Notes: generated by a model not told the origin, from the sequence alone. A DNA stretch of 64,000 bases from Streptomyces sp. NRRL WC-3742 (GCF_000720635.1 NZ_JOCF01000004.1:1-64000), one strand, 5' to 3'. Positions 1-8,380 are shown, counted from the stretch's first letter. Translations and numbers: made by a program.

Positions 1-184
1 CCACCCGCCCCTGAGCCAGCCGCACCACCCCCGCCACGGCGTGCAGCACACTCGTCCGCCCCGCCCCGTTCCGCCCCACCAACACCGTCACCGCCCCCGC
101 AGGAAACGCGAGGTCCACCCCGTGCAGCGCCTCCAACGCCCCGTACCGCACCCGCGCGGAGCGAACCTCCACCTCGACCGCCAT
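1..184 (-). CDS. livF: Branched-chain amino-acid ABC transporter ATPase, LivF type (N-terminal part)
   Basis: Only the first 61 codons lie in the window; the gene runs off the left edge. The translation opens MAVEVEVRSARVRYGALEAL and has a Walker A loop GRNGAGRTS at about residues 34-42, as in the LivF half of Liv (HAAT) importers. The family would hydrolyse ATP at the cytoplasmic face of the membrane to power amino-acid uptake. The ATG at 184 has a strong AGGAGG about 10 bases upstream. The Walker A lysine is replaced by arginine, which is unusual for an ABC ATPase; I cannot tell whether this is a lineage feature. The livG and livHM genes lie on the same strand but are separated from it by the opposite-strand hydrolase at 427-1167. 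The assignment to LivF rather than another ABC ATPase rests partly on that context. Confidence 0.72.
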   Translation of the reverse strand, partial: MAVEVEVRSARVRYGALEALHGVDLAFPAGAVTVLVGRNGAGRTSVLHAVAGVVRLAQGRV

Positions 185-259
185 CCCGGGCTCCACCTCC
201 TCCCTCCCACCCTCGTGCCGCGCCTCCGGCGGTGCCACTTCGGCGGCCACGGAGCCTGC

Positions 260-289
260 TTGGCGGACCACCGAGATCGCTGCTACCTT
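260..289 (+). promoter_or_regulatory. Possible sigma-70-type promoter for the hydrolase
   Basis: TTGGCG and TACCTT are separated by 18 bases in the gap between the divergent livF and hydrolase genes. The match to the TTGACA/TANNNT consensus of vegetative actinobacterial promoters is only moderate, and there is no independent support. Confidence 0.28.
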
Positions 290-326
290 TCCGGAGGCCG
301 TGCAGTAGAACGAGGAGGTGGTACCC

Positions 327-380
327 GTGAACGCAGTATCGACATGGGTGCTCCCCTCCGGGGTCACGGTCGGGCGGTAG
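327..380 (+). CDS. Possible 17-codon leader ORF upstream of the hydrolase
   Basis: A GTG codon at 327 follows an almost ideal AGGAGGTGG ribosome site by a normal spacing. It opens a 17-codon frame (MNAVSTWVLPSGVTVGR) ending at TAG 378-380. It ends 46 bases before the hydrolase start and is in a different frame, so it is not an N-terminal extension. The ribosome site is much better than the one in front of the hydrolase. It could be a leader peptide that sets translation of the hydrolase, or a decayed start. It contains no run of a single amino acid that would suggest classic attenuation. Confidence 0.3.
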   Translation: MNAVSTWVLPSGVTVGR

Positions 381-426
381 GTCGTCGTCCGGGAGCGCCA
401 TCCGAGCACTCCCGAAAGGCACGACC

Positions 427-1167
427 GTGCACATCACCTCTGAGCAGCGTTTCGACGACGACGTCATCGAGCGCGAGTTCACCCTCGGCGAGATCCCCGG
501 CATCCTGTGGACGCCCGCCTCCGCCACCCCATCCGCACCGGTGCCGCTGATCCTGCTCGGCCCCCCGCCGCTCGGACTGGGCAGGGTGTACCCCCGACTG
601 CTGGCGCGGGCCCGGCAGGCTGCGGCGGACGGCTTCGCCACGGCCACCATCGAGCTCCCCGGCAACGGCGACCGACCCCGTTGGCCCGCCGCCGAGCAGG
701 CCCGCGCCGAGCTGCGCCGGGCGATGGAGGCCGGCGAGCCGGTCACCGACGAGATCATCGACGCCGTCACCCTCCCGCTTGTCGACAAGGCGGTCCCGGA
801 ATGGCGGGCCGCCCTGGACGCCCTCCTCGCGCTGCACGGGATCGGCGGCCCGGTCGGGTACTCGGGGGGAGTGATCTCCATCGGGGTCCGGCTGGCGGTG
901 GTCGAACCGCGCATCGTGGCCGCCGGCCTCTTCGCCGGGAGTTTCATACCTCGCACCACGTTCGAGGAGGCCCGCCAGGTCACCATTCCGCTGCACGTCC
1001 TGCTGCAGTGGGACGACGAGGGGAACGACCGGCAGGCGGCCCTGGACCTGTTCGACGCCTTCGGCTCCAAGGAGAAGTCCCTGCACGCCAACATGGGCGG
1101 GCACACCGGCGTCCCGCAGTCCGCTGGAGACGCCGCGGCCCAGTTCTTCGCCCGGCACCTGAAGTGA
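427..1167 (+). CDS. Alpha/beta-hydrolase family protein
   Basis: 246 residues with a GTG start. The frame fits a soluble alpha/beta hydrolase of dienelactone-hydrolase or peptidase-like type. It has an oxyanion-side LLGPPPLG segment near residue 45, a nucleophile elbow GYSGG near residue 144 (serine nucleophile), an aspartate in WDDEGND near residue 197 and a candidate catalytic histidine in GGHTG near residue 226. There is no signal peptide, so it is expected in the cytoplasm. The substrate cannot be told from sequence. It lies opposite to, and between, the livG and livF genes of an amino-acid importer; whether the two are functionally linked is unknown. The ribosome site (AAAGG) is weak. 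Confidence 0.82.
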   Translation: MHITSEQRFDDDVIEREFTLGEIPGILWTPASATPSAPVPLILLGPPPLGLGRVYPRLLARARQAAADGFATATIELPGNGDRPRWPAAEQARAELRRAMEAGEPVTDEIIDAVTLPLVDKAVPEWRAALDALLALHGIGGPVGYSGGVISIGVRLAVVEPRIVAAGLFAGSFIPRTTFEEARQVTIPLHVLLQWDDEGNDRQAALDLFDAFGSKEKSLHANMGGHTGVPQSAGDAAAQFFARHLK

Positions 1168-1550
1168 GCCGGCACCTGAACTGAGGCAGGGCAGGCGGAC
1201 CGGGGCCGGGCCTCCGCCACCCGGGCAGGGGCCGGTTCCTCCCGAGGTCCGGTTCCCGCCGGGGCCCGCTGCTTCGCCCGGCGCCTGAGGTGGGGTCGGG
1301 TAGGCGGGCCCGCGCGGGGCGGTAGCCGGCGTCGGTCGGGCTGCCGCTGACCGGTCCCGAGGCGGCGGGAGGTCGACCCGTTCACCCTGCTGCGCCCGCA
1401 CGAGCAGTGCGGGCGCAGCAGGCGAGCAGGCCCAACCGCCCGCCGCCTCGGGGTCGGGCGGGTGCGGTACGGCCGACCGCCGGAGCCGCGTCGCGCTGCG
1501 GCCTCCGTGGGGGAGTCTCGTCCGCCCGCTGGCCCGGTGGTGGTCGCGGG
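1168..1550. other. Gene-free gap between convergent genes
   Basis: This 383-base stretch separates the 3' ends of the hydrolase and livG. I see no convincing coding frame, only G/C-rich sequence with short imperfect duplications (for example the CCGGCACCTGAA motif occurs twice around 1155-1182) and the strong hairpin at 1386-1422, annotated separately. Confidence 0.6.
1386..1422. terminator. Perfect 16-bp hairpin, probable bidirectional terminator
   Basis: Arms at 1386-1401 and 1407-1422 (CCTGCTGCGCCCGCAC and its exact complement) enclose a 5-base loop. It lies between the converging hydrolase and livG genes. There is no T-run, which is common for actinobacterial intergenic hairpins. Confidence 0.7.
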
Positions 1551-2276
1551 TCAGGGCGGGGCGCCCCAGGACCGGGCGACGCGGGGGTCGGTGAGGACGG
1601 TGCGGGTGGTGCCGGAGGTGAGGAGGTGGCCCTGGGACATGGCGTAGACGGTGTCGGCCAGTTCGGCGACCAGGTCGGGGTCGTGTTCGACGAGGAGGAG
1701 GGCGAGGCCGCGGGCGGCGAGGTCGTGGAGGACGGTGACGAGGCGGGTGGTCTGGGCGGTGTCGAGGCCGGCGGCGGGTTCGTCGAGGAGGAGGACACGG
1801 GGGTCGCCGGCGAGGGCGCGGGCGAGTTCGACCAGGCGGAGGACGCCGGTGGGCTGGGCGTCCGCGGGTTCGGCGGCGAGGTCGGAGAGGCCGAGGAGGG
1901 CGAGGGCGCGGGCCGTCCACTCGGTGACGGTCCGGGGGTCGGCGCGGCCGTGGCGGTGTTCGGCGGCGACGCGGACGTTGTCGGCGACGGAGAGGGTGGG
2001 GAAGACGGCGATCTGCTGGAAGGTGCGGGCCAGGCCGAGCCGGACGCGGCGGTGGGTGGGGAGGCGGGTGATGTCGCGGCCGCCGAGGAGTACCCGGCCG
2101 GCGTCGGGGCGGGCGGTGCCGGCGAGGCAGTCGAAGAGGGTGCTCTTCCCAGCCCCGTTCGGCCCGATGAGCGCGGTGATCCGGCCGGGCGGCGCGACGA
2201 GGTCGATCCCGCCGACCGCCTCGATACCGCCGTAGCGCCGGACAATGCCCCGCGCGGTCAGGCGCGCGGTGCTCAC
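1551..2276 (-). CDS. livG: Branched-chain amino-acid ABC transporter ATPase, LivG type
   Basis: 241 residues. Walker A GPNGAGKST is near residue 39, Walker B RVLLLDEPAAGLD near 160, and the H-loop LLLVEHD near 196. The ABC signature is degenerate: the usual LSGGQ position reads PTGVLRLVELARAL. It would be one of the two ATPases of a Liv/HAAT importer. The GTG start at 2276 overlaps the stop of the permease gene by four bases (GTGA), so translation is coupled. Its usual partner livF is not next in line but lies about 1.4 kb further on, beyond the opposite-strand hydrolase. Confidence 0.9.
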   Translation of the reverse strand: MSTARLTARGIVRRYGGIEAVGGIDLVAPPGRITALIGPNGAGKSTLFDCLAGTARPDAGRVLLGGRDITRLPTHRRVRLGLARTFQQIAVFPTLSVADNVRVAAEHRHGRADPRTVTEWTARALALLGLSDLAAEPADAQPTGVLRLVELARALAGDPRVLLLDEPAAGLDTAQTTRLVTVLHDLAARGLALLLVEHDPDLVAELADTVYAMSQGHLLTSGTTRTVLTDPRVARSWGAPP

Positions 2277-4234
2277 GGTCGGCGCTCCTGGGCGAGTCGC
2301 CCCGCCACGGCGTCCCGCAGCCGCCGCCCCACCGGGGTGAGGTGCACGGCGGGCACGGCCGCAGCCAGGGGCGGGGGCCGCGTGCGGCGGAGGGCGGCCA
2401 GGCCGCCGGGGAGGCGGCCGATGGCCGCGGCCAGCACGCCCACCGCGACGGCGGAGACGCCCGGGACGGTCCCGGCGTCGAGGCCGATGAGGAGGGCGGC
2501 GGCGAGGACGGCGCCGAGCGCGCTGTCGGCGCCGAAGACGACCACGGCCGCGAACCAGAGCAGGCCGCGGACGGGGTCGAAGGAGGCGGAGTCGAAGGCG
2601 CGTCCGGCGAGCCCCATCAGCCCGCCGCCGAGCGCGGCGAGGGCCGCGCCGACGACGAAGGCGAAGAGCTTCAGCCCCGGCACGTCCACCCCCGCCGCGA
2701 GGGCCCCGGCCTCGTGGTCGCGCATGGCGGTCAGGGCGCGGCCGAGCCGGCCGCGGTGCAGGCCGCGCACGGCGAGGAGTCCGAGGCCCAGGAGCAGCAG
2801 TTCGGCGAGGTAGAAGGCGCGGTCGCCGTCGAGGAAGGAGGGACGTTCGAGGGTGAGCCCGGTGGTGGCGTACGGCTGCTCGAAGACGAAGCGGCTCATG
2901 GCCGTGCCGACGGCGAAGGTGACCAGGGCCAGGGCGAGTCCGCGCCGGCGGATGGCGGGCCGTCCGGTGAGCAGTCCGAGCGGGGCGGTGGCGAGCACGG
3001 AGAGGAGCAGCGCGGGCGCGGCCGGCAGCGCGGGGACGCCGGGGATGCGGCCGGACATCAGCAGCGCGGTGCCGAGCGCGCCGAGGCCCGCGTACCCGGC
3101 CTGCCCGAGGGAGATCTGCCCGCCGTAGCCGGTCACCACGACGATGGAGAGCAGCACGAGCGCCAGCGCGGGCACCAGCAGCGCGCTGCGCAGGTCGTTG
3201 CCCCGGAACCCCAAGGGGAGGAGGAGCAGCACCAGGCAGACCACACCGCCGACCTTCCCGCCGCCCCGGCCCTCACCCCGGCCGCCGCCCAGACCACCAC
3301 CGCGCCGCACGGCGAGCGGCGCGCCCCGCTCCTCCCCGGTGATGCGCGGCCCGGCCAGCAGCGCGGTGGCCAGCAGCGCGACCACGAACAGGTTGGACTG
3401 CACCGCCTCGACCAGCGGCAGCAGCTGACCGGACGGGCGCAGCCGGGTGAGCTCGGCCTGGGCGACACCGAGCCCGAGGCCCGTCGCGACGGCGACCGGG
3501 ATGCTGCGCAGCCGGGCCGCGACGGCCACGGCGATGGTCTCCATCACCAGCAGCGGCAGCCCGTACGGGTCGAGCAGCAGGTACGGGGCGAGGGCGACGC
3601 CGACCAGCCCGGCGGTGAAGGTGCCGAAGGCCCAGCCGGCGGCGGAGACGCGGTCCGCGTCGACCCCGGAGAGGGCGGCGAGGCGGCGGTCGTCGACGAC
3701 CGCGCGCAGCCGCAGCCCGAAGGCGGTCCAGCGGGTGACGGCGGCGACGGTCAGGCCGAGGACGAGGACGGCGGCGAGCTGGGCGACGGTGTCGGGCCGC
3801 AGGGTGTGCCCGCCGGGCAGCCGGAACGGGGCGCCGCCCAGCGGCGAGGGGGCGCCCGCCAGCGGCGCCGCGCCCCACAGCAGTACGGCCACGCCGATCA
3901 GCAGCACGAACACCCCGAGCCCGGCGACCATGGTCTCGGCCGGTCCGGCGCCGCGCCGTTGCAGCGGCCGGTACACCAGCACGTCCAGCAGCACGCCCAG
4001 CGCCGGGGCGACGAGGAGCAGGCACACCGCCACCGCCGGCCAGACCGGCCAGTGCCGCACCACCACGAGGTCGCGCAGCAGGTAGGCGACGGCCATCGCC
4101 TGGGCGCCCTGGGCGATGTTGAGCACGCCGGTGGCGCGGTGGCACACCACCAGGCCGATGCCGCTGAGGGCCGCTGCGCTGCCGACGGTGAGCCCGGCGA
4201 GCGCGAGGTCGACGGTGAGGGGGAGGGTGCTCAT
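2273..4234 (-). CDS. Fused LivH-LivM branched-chain amino-acid permease
   Basis: 653 residues, about the sum of a LivH (~290) and a LivM (~320) protein. The N-terminal half carries LivH features (VVCHRATGVLNIAQGAQAM near residue 29). The C-terminal half carries the LivM motif VTGYGGQISLGQAGYAGLGA near residue 370. The halves are joined near residues 308-326 by a glycine/arginine-rich stretch (RRGGGLGGGRGEGRGGG), followed directly by a new membrane segment. Each half has 8 or more hydrophobic segments. It would form both transmembrane domains of the importer. The gene starts 23 bases after the membrane protein at 4258-4992 and overlaps livG at its 3' end, so these three genes probably form one transcript. 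Confidence 0.9.
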   Translation of the reverse strand: MSTLPLTVDLALAGLTVGSAAALSGIGLVVCHRATGVLNIAQGAQAMAVAYLLRDLVVVRHWPVWPAVAVCLLLVAPALGVLLDVLVYRPLQRRGAGPAETMVAGLGVFVLLIGVAVLLWGAAPLAGAPSPLGGAPFRLPGGHTLRPDTVAQLAAVLVLGLTVAAVTRWTAFGLRLRAVVDDRRLAALSGVDADRVSAAGWAFGTFTAGLVGVALAPYLLLDPYGLPLLVMETIAVAVAARLRSIPVAVATGLGLGVAQAELTRLRPSGQLLPLVEAVQSNLFVVALLATALLAGPRITGEERGAPLAVRRGGGLGGGRGEGRGGGKVGGVVCLVLLLLPLGFRGNDLRSALLVPALALVLLSIVVVTGYGGQISLGQAGYAGLGALGTALLMSGRIPGVPALPAAPALLLSVLATAPLGLLTGRPAIRRRGLALALVTFAVGTAMSRFVFEQPYATTGLTLERPSFLDGDRAFYLAELLLLGLGLLAVRGLHRGRLGRALTAMRDHEAGALAAGVDVPGLKLFAFVVGAALAALGGGLMGLAGRAFDSASFDPVRGLLWFAAVVVFGADSALGAVLAAALLIGLDAGTVPGVSAVAVGVLAAAIGRLPGGLAALRRTRPPPLAAAVPAVHLTPVGRRLRDAVAGRLAQERRP

Positions 4235-4257
4235 CGGGTGTCCGTCCGTTCCACCGC

Positions 4258-4992
4258 TCAGCCGTCCGCCGGATCGGATTCGCCCGGGCGGCGGCCGGGC
4301 CCCTCCCCGGGTCCTTCACCGCGCCCCACCCCGGGCTCCTCGCCACGCTCCCCGGGCCCATTCCCGGGCCCATTCCCGGGCCCATTCCCGGGCCGGTCCT
4401 TGGGCCGGTCCTTGGCCCCGTCCTCGGGCCCGCACAGCGGGCAGGGCGTCAGCCCCCGCTCCTGTACGGCCCGCTCGTCCACGGGGACGGCCCGGGTCTT
4501 GCCGCCGATCAGCGGGCAGTCCGGCCGGTGGTAGCGGGTGGCCTCCGGCAGGGCGAGCCGGCCCGTTCCCACGGCGGCCGCGACGGGGTCCGGCCCGCCG
4601 GAGGCGTCCACCGGTTCGACGAGCAGGTCGTACAGCCGCTCCACCCGCCGGTCGGTCGCATCGCGACCCCCGCCCCCGTCCCCCACGCCCCCGGACGGAC
4701 GCAGGGCGAGCAGCAGCGTCCCGGAGACGATCAGCGCCGCCCCCGGCACGGTGGAGGAGGCCAGGTAGGGCACCTGCTGCTCGACGAACCGCTCGCCGGA
4801 GACCCCGTACCAGCCGAGGACGCACAGCACCGCACCGACCGCGAGCAACACCCACCCGGCCCACTCCCGCCCGCCCCGAACCCCGGCCCCGAATCGGCCT
4901 CCACCCCGACCCCCGCCCCGCCCGTCGCCCCGGGAGGGGGAAGTCTTCGCCGCATTCGGGGGGATTCCTCCGCCGGATTGCGATTCATCCAT
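4258..4992 (-). CDS. Membrane protein of unknown function next to the Liv importer
   Basis: 244 residues, not assigned to a named family. It has a Gly/Arg-rich N-terminal cytoplasmic tail (to about residue 41) and two hydrophobic segments (about 43-62 and 80-98) with a short loop between. A C-terminal soluble region follows with YHRPDCPLIGG and CPLCG, a possible cysteine/histidine metal-binding or redox pair. The C-terminal tail is low-complexity, with GNGP repeated and then many Gly/Glu/Arg residues. It lies 23 bases upstream of the LivHM gene on the same strand and so probably heads that operon. A regulatory or accessory role in amino-acid import is only an inference. Confidence 0.7.
   Translation of the reverse strand: MDESQSGGGIPPNAAKTSPSRGDGRGGGRGGGRFGAGVRGGREWAGWVLLAVGAVLCVLGWYGVSGERFVEQQVPYLASSTVPGAALIVSGTLLLALRPSGGVGDGGGGRDATDRRVERLYDLLVEPVDASGGPDPVAAAVGTGRLALPEATRYHRPDCPLIGGKTRAVPVDERAVQERGLTPCPLCGPEDGAKDRPKDRPGNGPGNGPGNGPGERGEEPGVGRGEGPGEGPGRRPGESDPADG
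4345..4394. repeat. 12-bp tandem repeat in the tail of the membrane-protein gene
   Basis: About four copies of a CCCGGGCCCATT unit lie in a row. On the minus strand they encode the repeated Gly-Asn-Gly-Pro tail. Each unit contains the palindrome CCCGGG/GGGCCC. Confidence 0.75.
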
Positions 4993-5080
4993 GTATCCGC
5001 CTTCATGGTGTCACCTGAGACGTTTCCAGGATCGGCCCGGAACAGCATCCGGGACGCGCAGCCGAGAGGGCACAGACACC

Positions 5081-5653
5081 ATGCACGTGACGCGAAGCGG
5101 CACCCCGAAAGGCGCCCGCGCCCTGCGGACGGCGAGCGCACTGCTCGCCCTGATGCTGGCGGGCACGGCGGCCGCGTGCAGCAGCAGCAAGTCCACCTCC
5201 TCGGCGTCCTCCTCCCCGGCGGCCCCGAGCACCACCGCGAGCACCACCGCGACCGCGAGCGCGACCGCGAGTGGCACCGCCCCCGCCGACCCGGCCGCCG
5301 CGAAGGCCGAGATCACCGCCAACTGGGAGAAGTTCTTCGACCCCGCCACCCCCATCCCCGACAAGGCCAAGCTGCTCCAGGGCGGCGACGTGCTGCTCCC
5401 CGTCCTCCAGGGCTTCTCCCAGGACCCGAGGGTCGGTCAGGTGCAGGCCAAGGTCTCGGACGTGGCGTTCACCGACGCCACCGACGCCACGGTCACCTAC
5501 GCGCTCTCCCTCCAGGGCCAGGTCGTCCAGCCGAGCGCGACCGGTCAGTCCGTCCTCGAGAACGGCACCTGGAAGGTCTCCCGCTCCACCCTCTGCGGCC
5601 TGCTCACCCAGGCCGGCGGCGCCAGCGCCACCCCGATCCCCGGATGCAGCTGA
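5081..5653 (+). CDS. Small secreted lipoprotein, Mtb12-like
   Basis: 190 residues from the ATG at 5081, preceded by GAGAGGG; the frame is open further upstream but without a better start. A signal peptide with lipobox LAGTAAAC puts the mature cysteine at about residue 29. A Ser/Thr/Ala-rich linker follows (about 30-65), then a compact alpha+beta domain (TANWEKFFDP, QGFSQDP, TVTYALSLQGQ, GTWKVSRSTLC) resembling low-molecular-weight antigen Mtb12-type proteins. It should be anchored on the outer face of the membrane. Its end overlaps the start of the Liv substrate-binding protein by 10 bases, so the two are co-translated. That suggests, but does not show, a shared role. Confidence 0.78.
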   Translation: MHVTRSGTPKGARALRTASALLALMLAGTAAACSSSKSTSSASSSPAAPSTTASTTATASATASGTAPADPAAAKAEITANWEKFFDPATPIPDKAKLLQGGDVLLPVLQGFSQDPRVGQVQAKVSDVAFTDATDATVTYALSLQGQVVQPSATGQSVLENGTWKVSRSTLCGLLTQAGGASATPIPGCS

Positions 5654-7056
5654 CCGGCTCCCGGAACCCCCGGGCCGCCGACGCCCCCGCGCGTCGGCGG
5701 CCCGCGCGGGTCCCCGTCCCGCTGGCGCTGGCGCTGGCGCTGGCGATGACACTGGCCCTCACCGGCTGCGGCACCCGGCTGCCGGACACCGCCTTCACCG
5801 CCCGCGCCCGCCCCACCGAGTCGCCGACGGCGGGCGGCAACCCCGCCTCCGACACCGGCGTCACCCCCGGCGAGATCCGCATCGGCATCGTCACCTCCCT
5901 CACCAGCCCGGTCGGCAGCGAGGTGTTCAGCGGCCCGCGCTACGGCGCGCAGGCGTTCTTCCAGGCCCTCAACGACCGCGGTGGCCTGCACGGGCGCACC
6001 GTCAGGCTCGTCACCTGCGACGACGGTGGCAGCGGCATCGGCAACCAGGACTGCGTGCACCGCCTGATCGACCAGGCGCACGTCTTCGCCTTCGCGAGCG
6101 GCAGCGTCCTCGACTACGCGGGAGCGGCGTACGTGAGCGCGAAGGCGGTGCCGGACGTCGGCGGCCAGCCGATCGGCACGGCGTACGACCGCTGGCCGCA
6201 CCTCTACGGGATCTACGGCAGCGCCGCCCCGCGCGACGGACGGGCGGTCGGCTGGAACGGCACGCTGTACCAGAGCACCGAGGTGTTCCGCTTCCTCAAG
6301 CAGCGCTTGGGAGCGACCAGCGCCGCCGTGGTCGCCTACAACCAGGCCGACTCGGCCCGTTACGCCGGGCAGGTGAAGGCCGGCCTGGAGGCGGAGGGCT
6401 ACCGGGTGCTGCTCCAGACGGTGGACTTCGCGCTGCCGAACTTCCAGGCGGTGGCCGCCGCCGTCCGGGCGGACGGCTCGCAGCTGCTGTTCGACGCGAT
6501 GGACACCCGGGGCAACGCCGCGCTGTGCCGGGCGCTGGACGAGTCGGGGGTGCGGGTGGCGGCGAAGGTGACCAACGTGCAGAACTGGTCGGAGTCGGTG
6601 CGCACCGACTACGCCGCCTCGCCGGACTGCCGCAACGCGCTCTGGGCGACCTCCGCCAGCCTGAACTACGAGGACGAGCGGTACCCGGCCGTGCACGAGT
6701 TCCGCACCGCGATGTCCCGCTACTTCCCGGACCGCGCGGGCCGCTTGTCCGCCTGGGCGCTGGAGGGCTGGGCGGGCGCCCAGTGGCTCACCGACGCCAT
6801 GGACTCCTGCGGCGCCGCGCTCACCCGCGCCTGCGTCGAGGGCTTCATGAACCGCGCCGAGCCCTACGACGCGCACGGCCTGATCCTGCCCGCCTCCTTC
6901 ACCCCGCAGCCCCCGCCCACCGGCCCGACCCGCGCCTGCCTCGACGCGGCCCGCTGGCAGGACGCGGCCCAGGACGGCAGGGGCGGCTGGGTCACCCAGG
7001 TGCCGTCCATGACGACCACCTGCTTCGACGTTCCCCAGCTGCCCTACCGCCCGTGA
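5644..7056 (+). CDS. Branched-chain amino-acid ABC transporter substrate-binding lipoprotein
   Basis: 470 residues from the ATG at 5644, which overlaps the preceding lipoprotein gene. An Arg-rich N-terminus and a hydrophobic run end in the lipobox LALTGC. The mature part starts with the typical periplasmic-binding-protein type I opening (TPGEIRIGIVTSLTSPVGSE), followed by RYGAQAFFQALNDRGGLHGR and VRLVTCDDGG, as in the LivJ/LivK (Peripla_BP_6) family. It would capture the substrate outside the membrane and deliver it to the LivHM/LivG/LivF transporter encoded divergently. The real ligand may be another amino acid or amide. Paired cysteines in the C-terminal lobe may form a disulfide. Confidence 0.87.
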   Translation: MQLTGSRNPRAADAPARRRPARVPVPLALALALAMTLALTGCGTRLPDTAFTARARPTESPTAGGNPASDTGVTPGEIRIGIVTSLTSPVGSEVFSGPRYGAQAFFQALNDRGGLHGRTVRLVTCDDGGSGIGNQDCVHRLIDQAHVFAFASGSVLDYAGAAYVSAKAVPDVGGQPIGTAYDRWPHLYGIYGSAAPRDGRAVGWNGTLYQSTEVFRFLKQRLGATSAAVVAYNQADSARYAGQVKAGLEAEGYRVLLQTVDFALPNFQAVAAAVRADGSQLLFDAMDTRGNAALCRALDESGVRVAAKVTNVQNWSESVRTDYAASPDCRNALWATSASLNYEDERYPAVHEFRTAMSRYFPDRAGRLSAWALEGWAGAQWLTDAMDSCGAALTRACVEGFMNRAEPYDAHGLILPASFTPQPPPTGPTRACLDAARWQDAAQDGRGGWVTQVPSMTTTCFDVPQLPYRP

Positions 7057-7058
7057 GC

Positions 7059-7118
7059 GCCGGGCCCTGTCCTGCCGGGCCCTGTCTCGCCGGGCCCTGT
7101 CCTGCCGGGCACTGTCCC
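7059..7118. repeat. Four copies of a 15-bp tandem repeat
   Basis: Units of the form GCCGGGCCCTGTCCT fill most of the gap between two convergent genes. Each contains the palindrome GGGCCC. They could fold into competing hairpins and help termination. Confidence 0.8.
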
Positions 7119-7140
7119 GGCAGAACCACTCGGACGGGGC

Positions 7141-8379
7141 CTACGGGCACCGGTCCACCACGACCATCGCCGCGTCGTCGTCCAGGTGCCCGCCGACGTG
7201 GTTCAGCAGGTCGACGCGCAGGTGCTGGAGGAGGGCGGCGGGCTGTTCGCCGTACCAGGCGGCGATGCGCTCGCTGAGGGGGTAGAAGCGGCGCTGGGCG
7301 TCCCGGGCCTCGATGACGCCGTCCGTGTAGATCAGCAGCCGGTCGCCGGGGCCGAACGGGTAAGCCTCCACCTCGTAGCGCGCCGGGGCGAGTTCGCCCA
7401 GGCCCAGGGGCGGGGCCGGGCGGCGGGCGGTCAGTGCCACGGGCCCGCCGGGGCACAATCGCAGTGGGGGAGGGTGGCCGCAGTCGATCAGGCGGACCTC
7501 GGTGCCGTCGTCGGGGATGTCGAGCAGGACGGCGGTGATGAACGACTCGCCGGCCTCCTCGCCGCCGCCCCCCGAGGAGATACGTTTCTGCTCCGCGAGC
7601 TGGGCGAGGTCCCAGCTGACGCTGCCGTCCAGATAGGCGGCCAGGTCGGGCAGCTCGGCGTGCAGGTGCGCGGCGGCACGGAAGGCGCCCAGCAGCAGCG
7701 CCGCGTCACCGAGGGAGGACAGGCCCTTGCCGCGCACGTCGCCGACCAGCAGCCGGGTGCCGGTGGCCGTACGGGCGGCCGCGTAGAGGTCGCCGCCGAC
7801 CTGCGCCTCCGCCTCGGCGGCCAGGTACACGGAGGCCAGGCGCAGCGGCCCGATCCGCTCCGGCAGCGGGCGCAGCAGGACGCGCTGCGCGGCCTCGGAG
7901 ACCGTGCGGACCCGGGCCAGCTCGCGCTCGTGGCGGTCGCGCAGCACCCGCAGGCCGACGATCAGTGCCGAGACGACGGCCTGCGCGCCCAGCTGGGTCT
8001 GGTGGTTGGCGGTGGTGAGCCCGTCGCGGGCCAGGCCGATCACGGTGAGCGCGGCGATCGCCAGCAGTGCGACGGCGGCGGTGCCGCGCGCCCCGGCGAA
8101 GGAGGCGGTGAGCGCGGGGGCGACGATCAGCAGCGGGCCGAGGTGGATGTGCGGCGGGGCGAGGATGTCCACGGTGGTGATCAGCACGATCAGCATCAGG
8201 ACGAGCGCCGTCAGCACATGGCGGTCGGGAAGCCAGGTGCGGCGGGGGAGGTGGGCGCCGGGGCGCTGCCGGAGGGGCACCTCTCCTCTGTACACCGTGT
8301 CCGTACGCCGTGCGAGTGGTGCCGGACCCGGAGGGCGGAGGCTCGACCGCGTCACCGACCGCGTCACCGACCGCGTCAC
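7141..8379 (-). CDS. Membrane-anchored SpoIIE/PP2C-type serine phosphatase (RsbU-like)
   Basis: About 412 residues. Four or five hydrophobic segments (about 55-150) are followed by a coiled linker (LRDRHERELARVRTVSEAAQRVLL) and a PP2C-like SpoIIE domain. Metal-site motifs visible are VGGDLY, VGDVRGKG, LIDCGHPPP, LIYTDGVIEARD and the C-terminal DDDAAMVVV. Such proteins usually dephosphorylate anti-anti-sigma factors. No sensory PAS/GAF domain is visible, so the membrane part is the likely sensor. The start is uncertain: the GTG at 8379 lies inside a 12-bp tandem repeat, and a start about 30 codons downstream (GTGCCCCTCCGG, behind AGAGGAGAG) is also possible. No partner anti-sigma genes are nearby. 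Confidence 0.85.
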   Translation of the reverse strand: MTRSVTRSVTRSSLRPPGPAPLARRTDTVYRGEVPLRQRPGAHLPRRTWLPDRHVLTALVLMLIVLITTVDILAPPHIHLGPLLIVAPALTASFAGARGTAAVALLAIAALTVIGLARDGLTTANHQTQLGAQAVVSALIVGLRVLRDRHERELARVRTVSEAAQRVLLRPLPERIGPLRLASVYLAAEAEAQVGGDLYAAARTATGTRLLVGDVRGKGLSSLGDAALLLGAFRAAAHLHAELPDLAAYLDGSVSWDLAQLAEQKRISSGGGGEEAGESFITAVLLDIPDDGTEVRLIDCGHPPPLRLCPGGPVALTARRPAPPLGLGELAPARYEVEAYPFGPGDRLLIYTDGVIEARDAQRRFYPLSERIAAWYGEQPAALLQHLRVDLLNHVGGHLDDDAAMVVVDRCP

Positions 8380-8380
8380 C
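8345..8380. repeat. Three copies of a 12-bp tandem repeat at the phosphatase start
   Basis: Exact units GACCGCGTCACC, plus a partial fourth. On the minus strand each unit supplies a potential GTG start codon (…VTRS…), so copy number would change the number of candidate starts. Confidence 0.75.
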
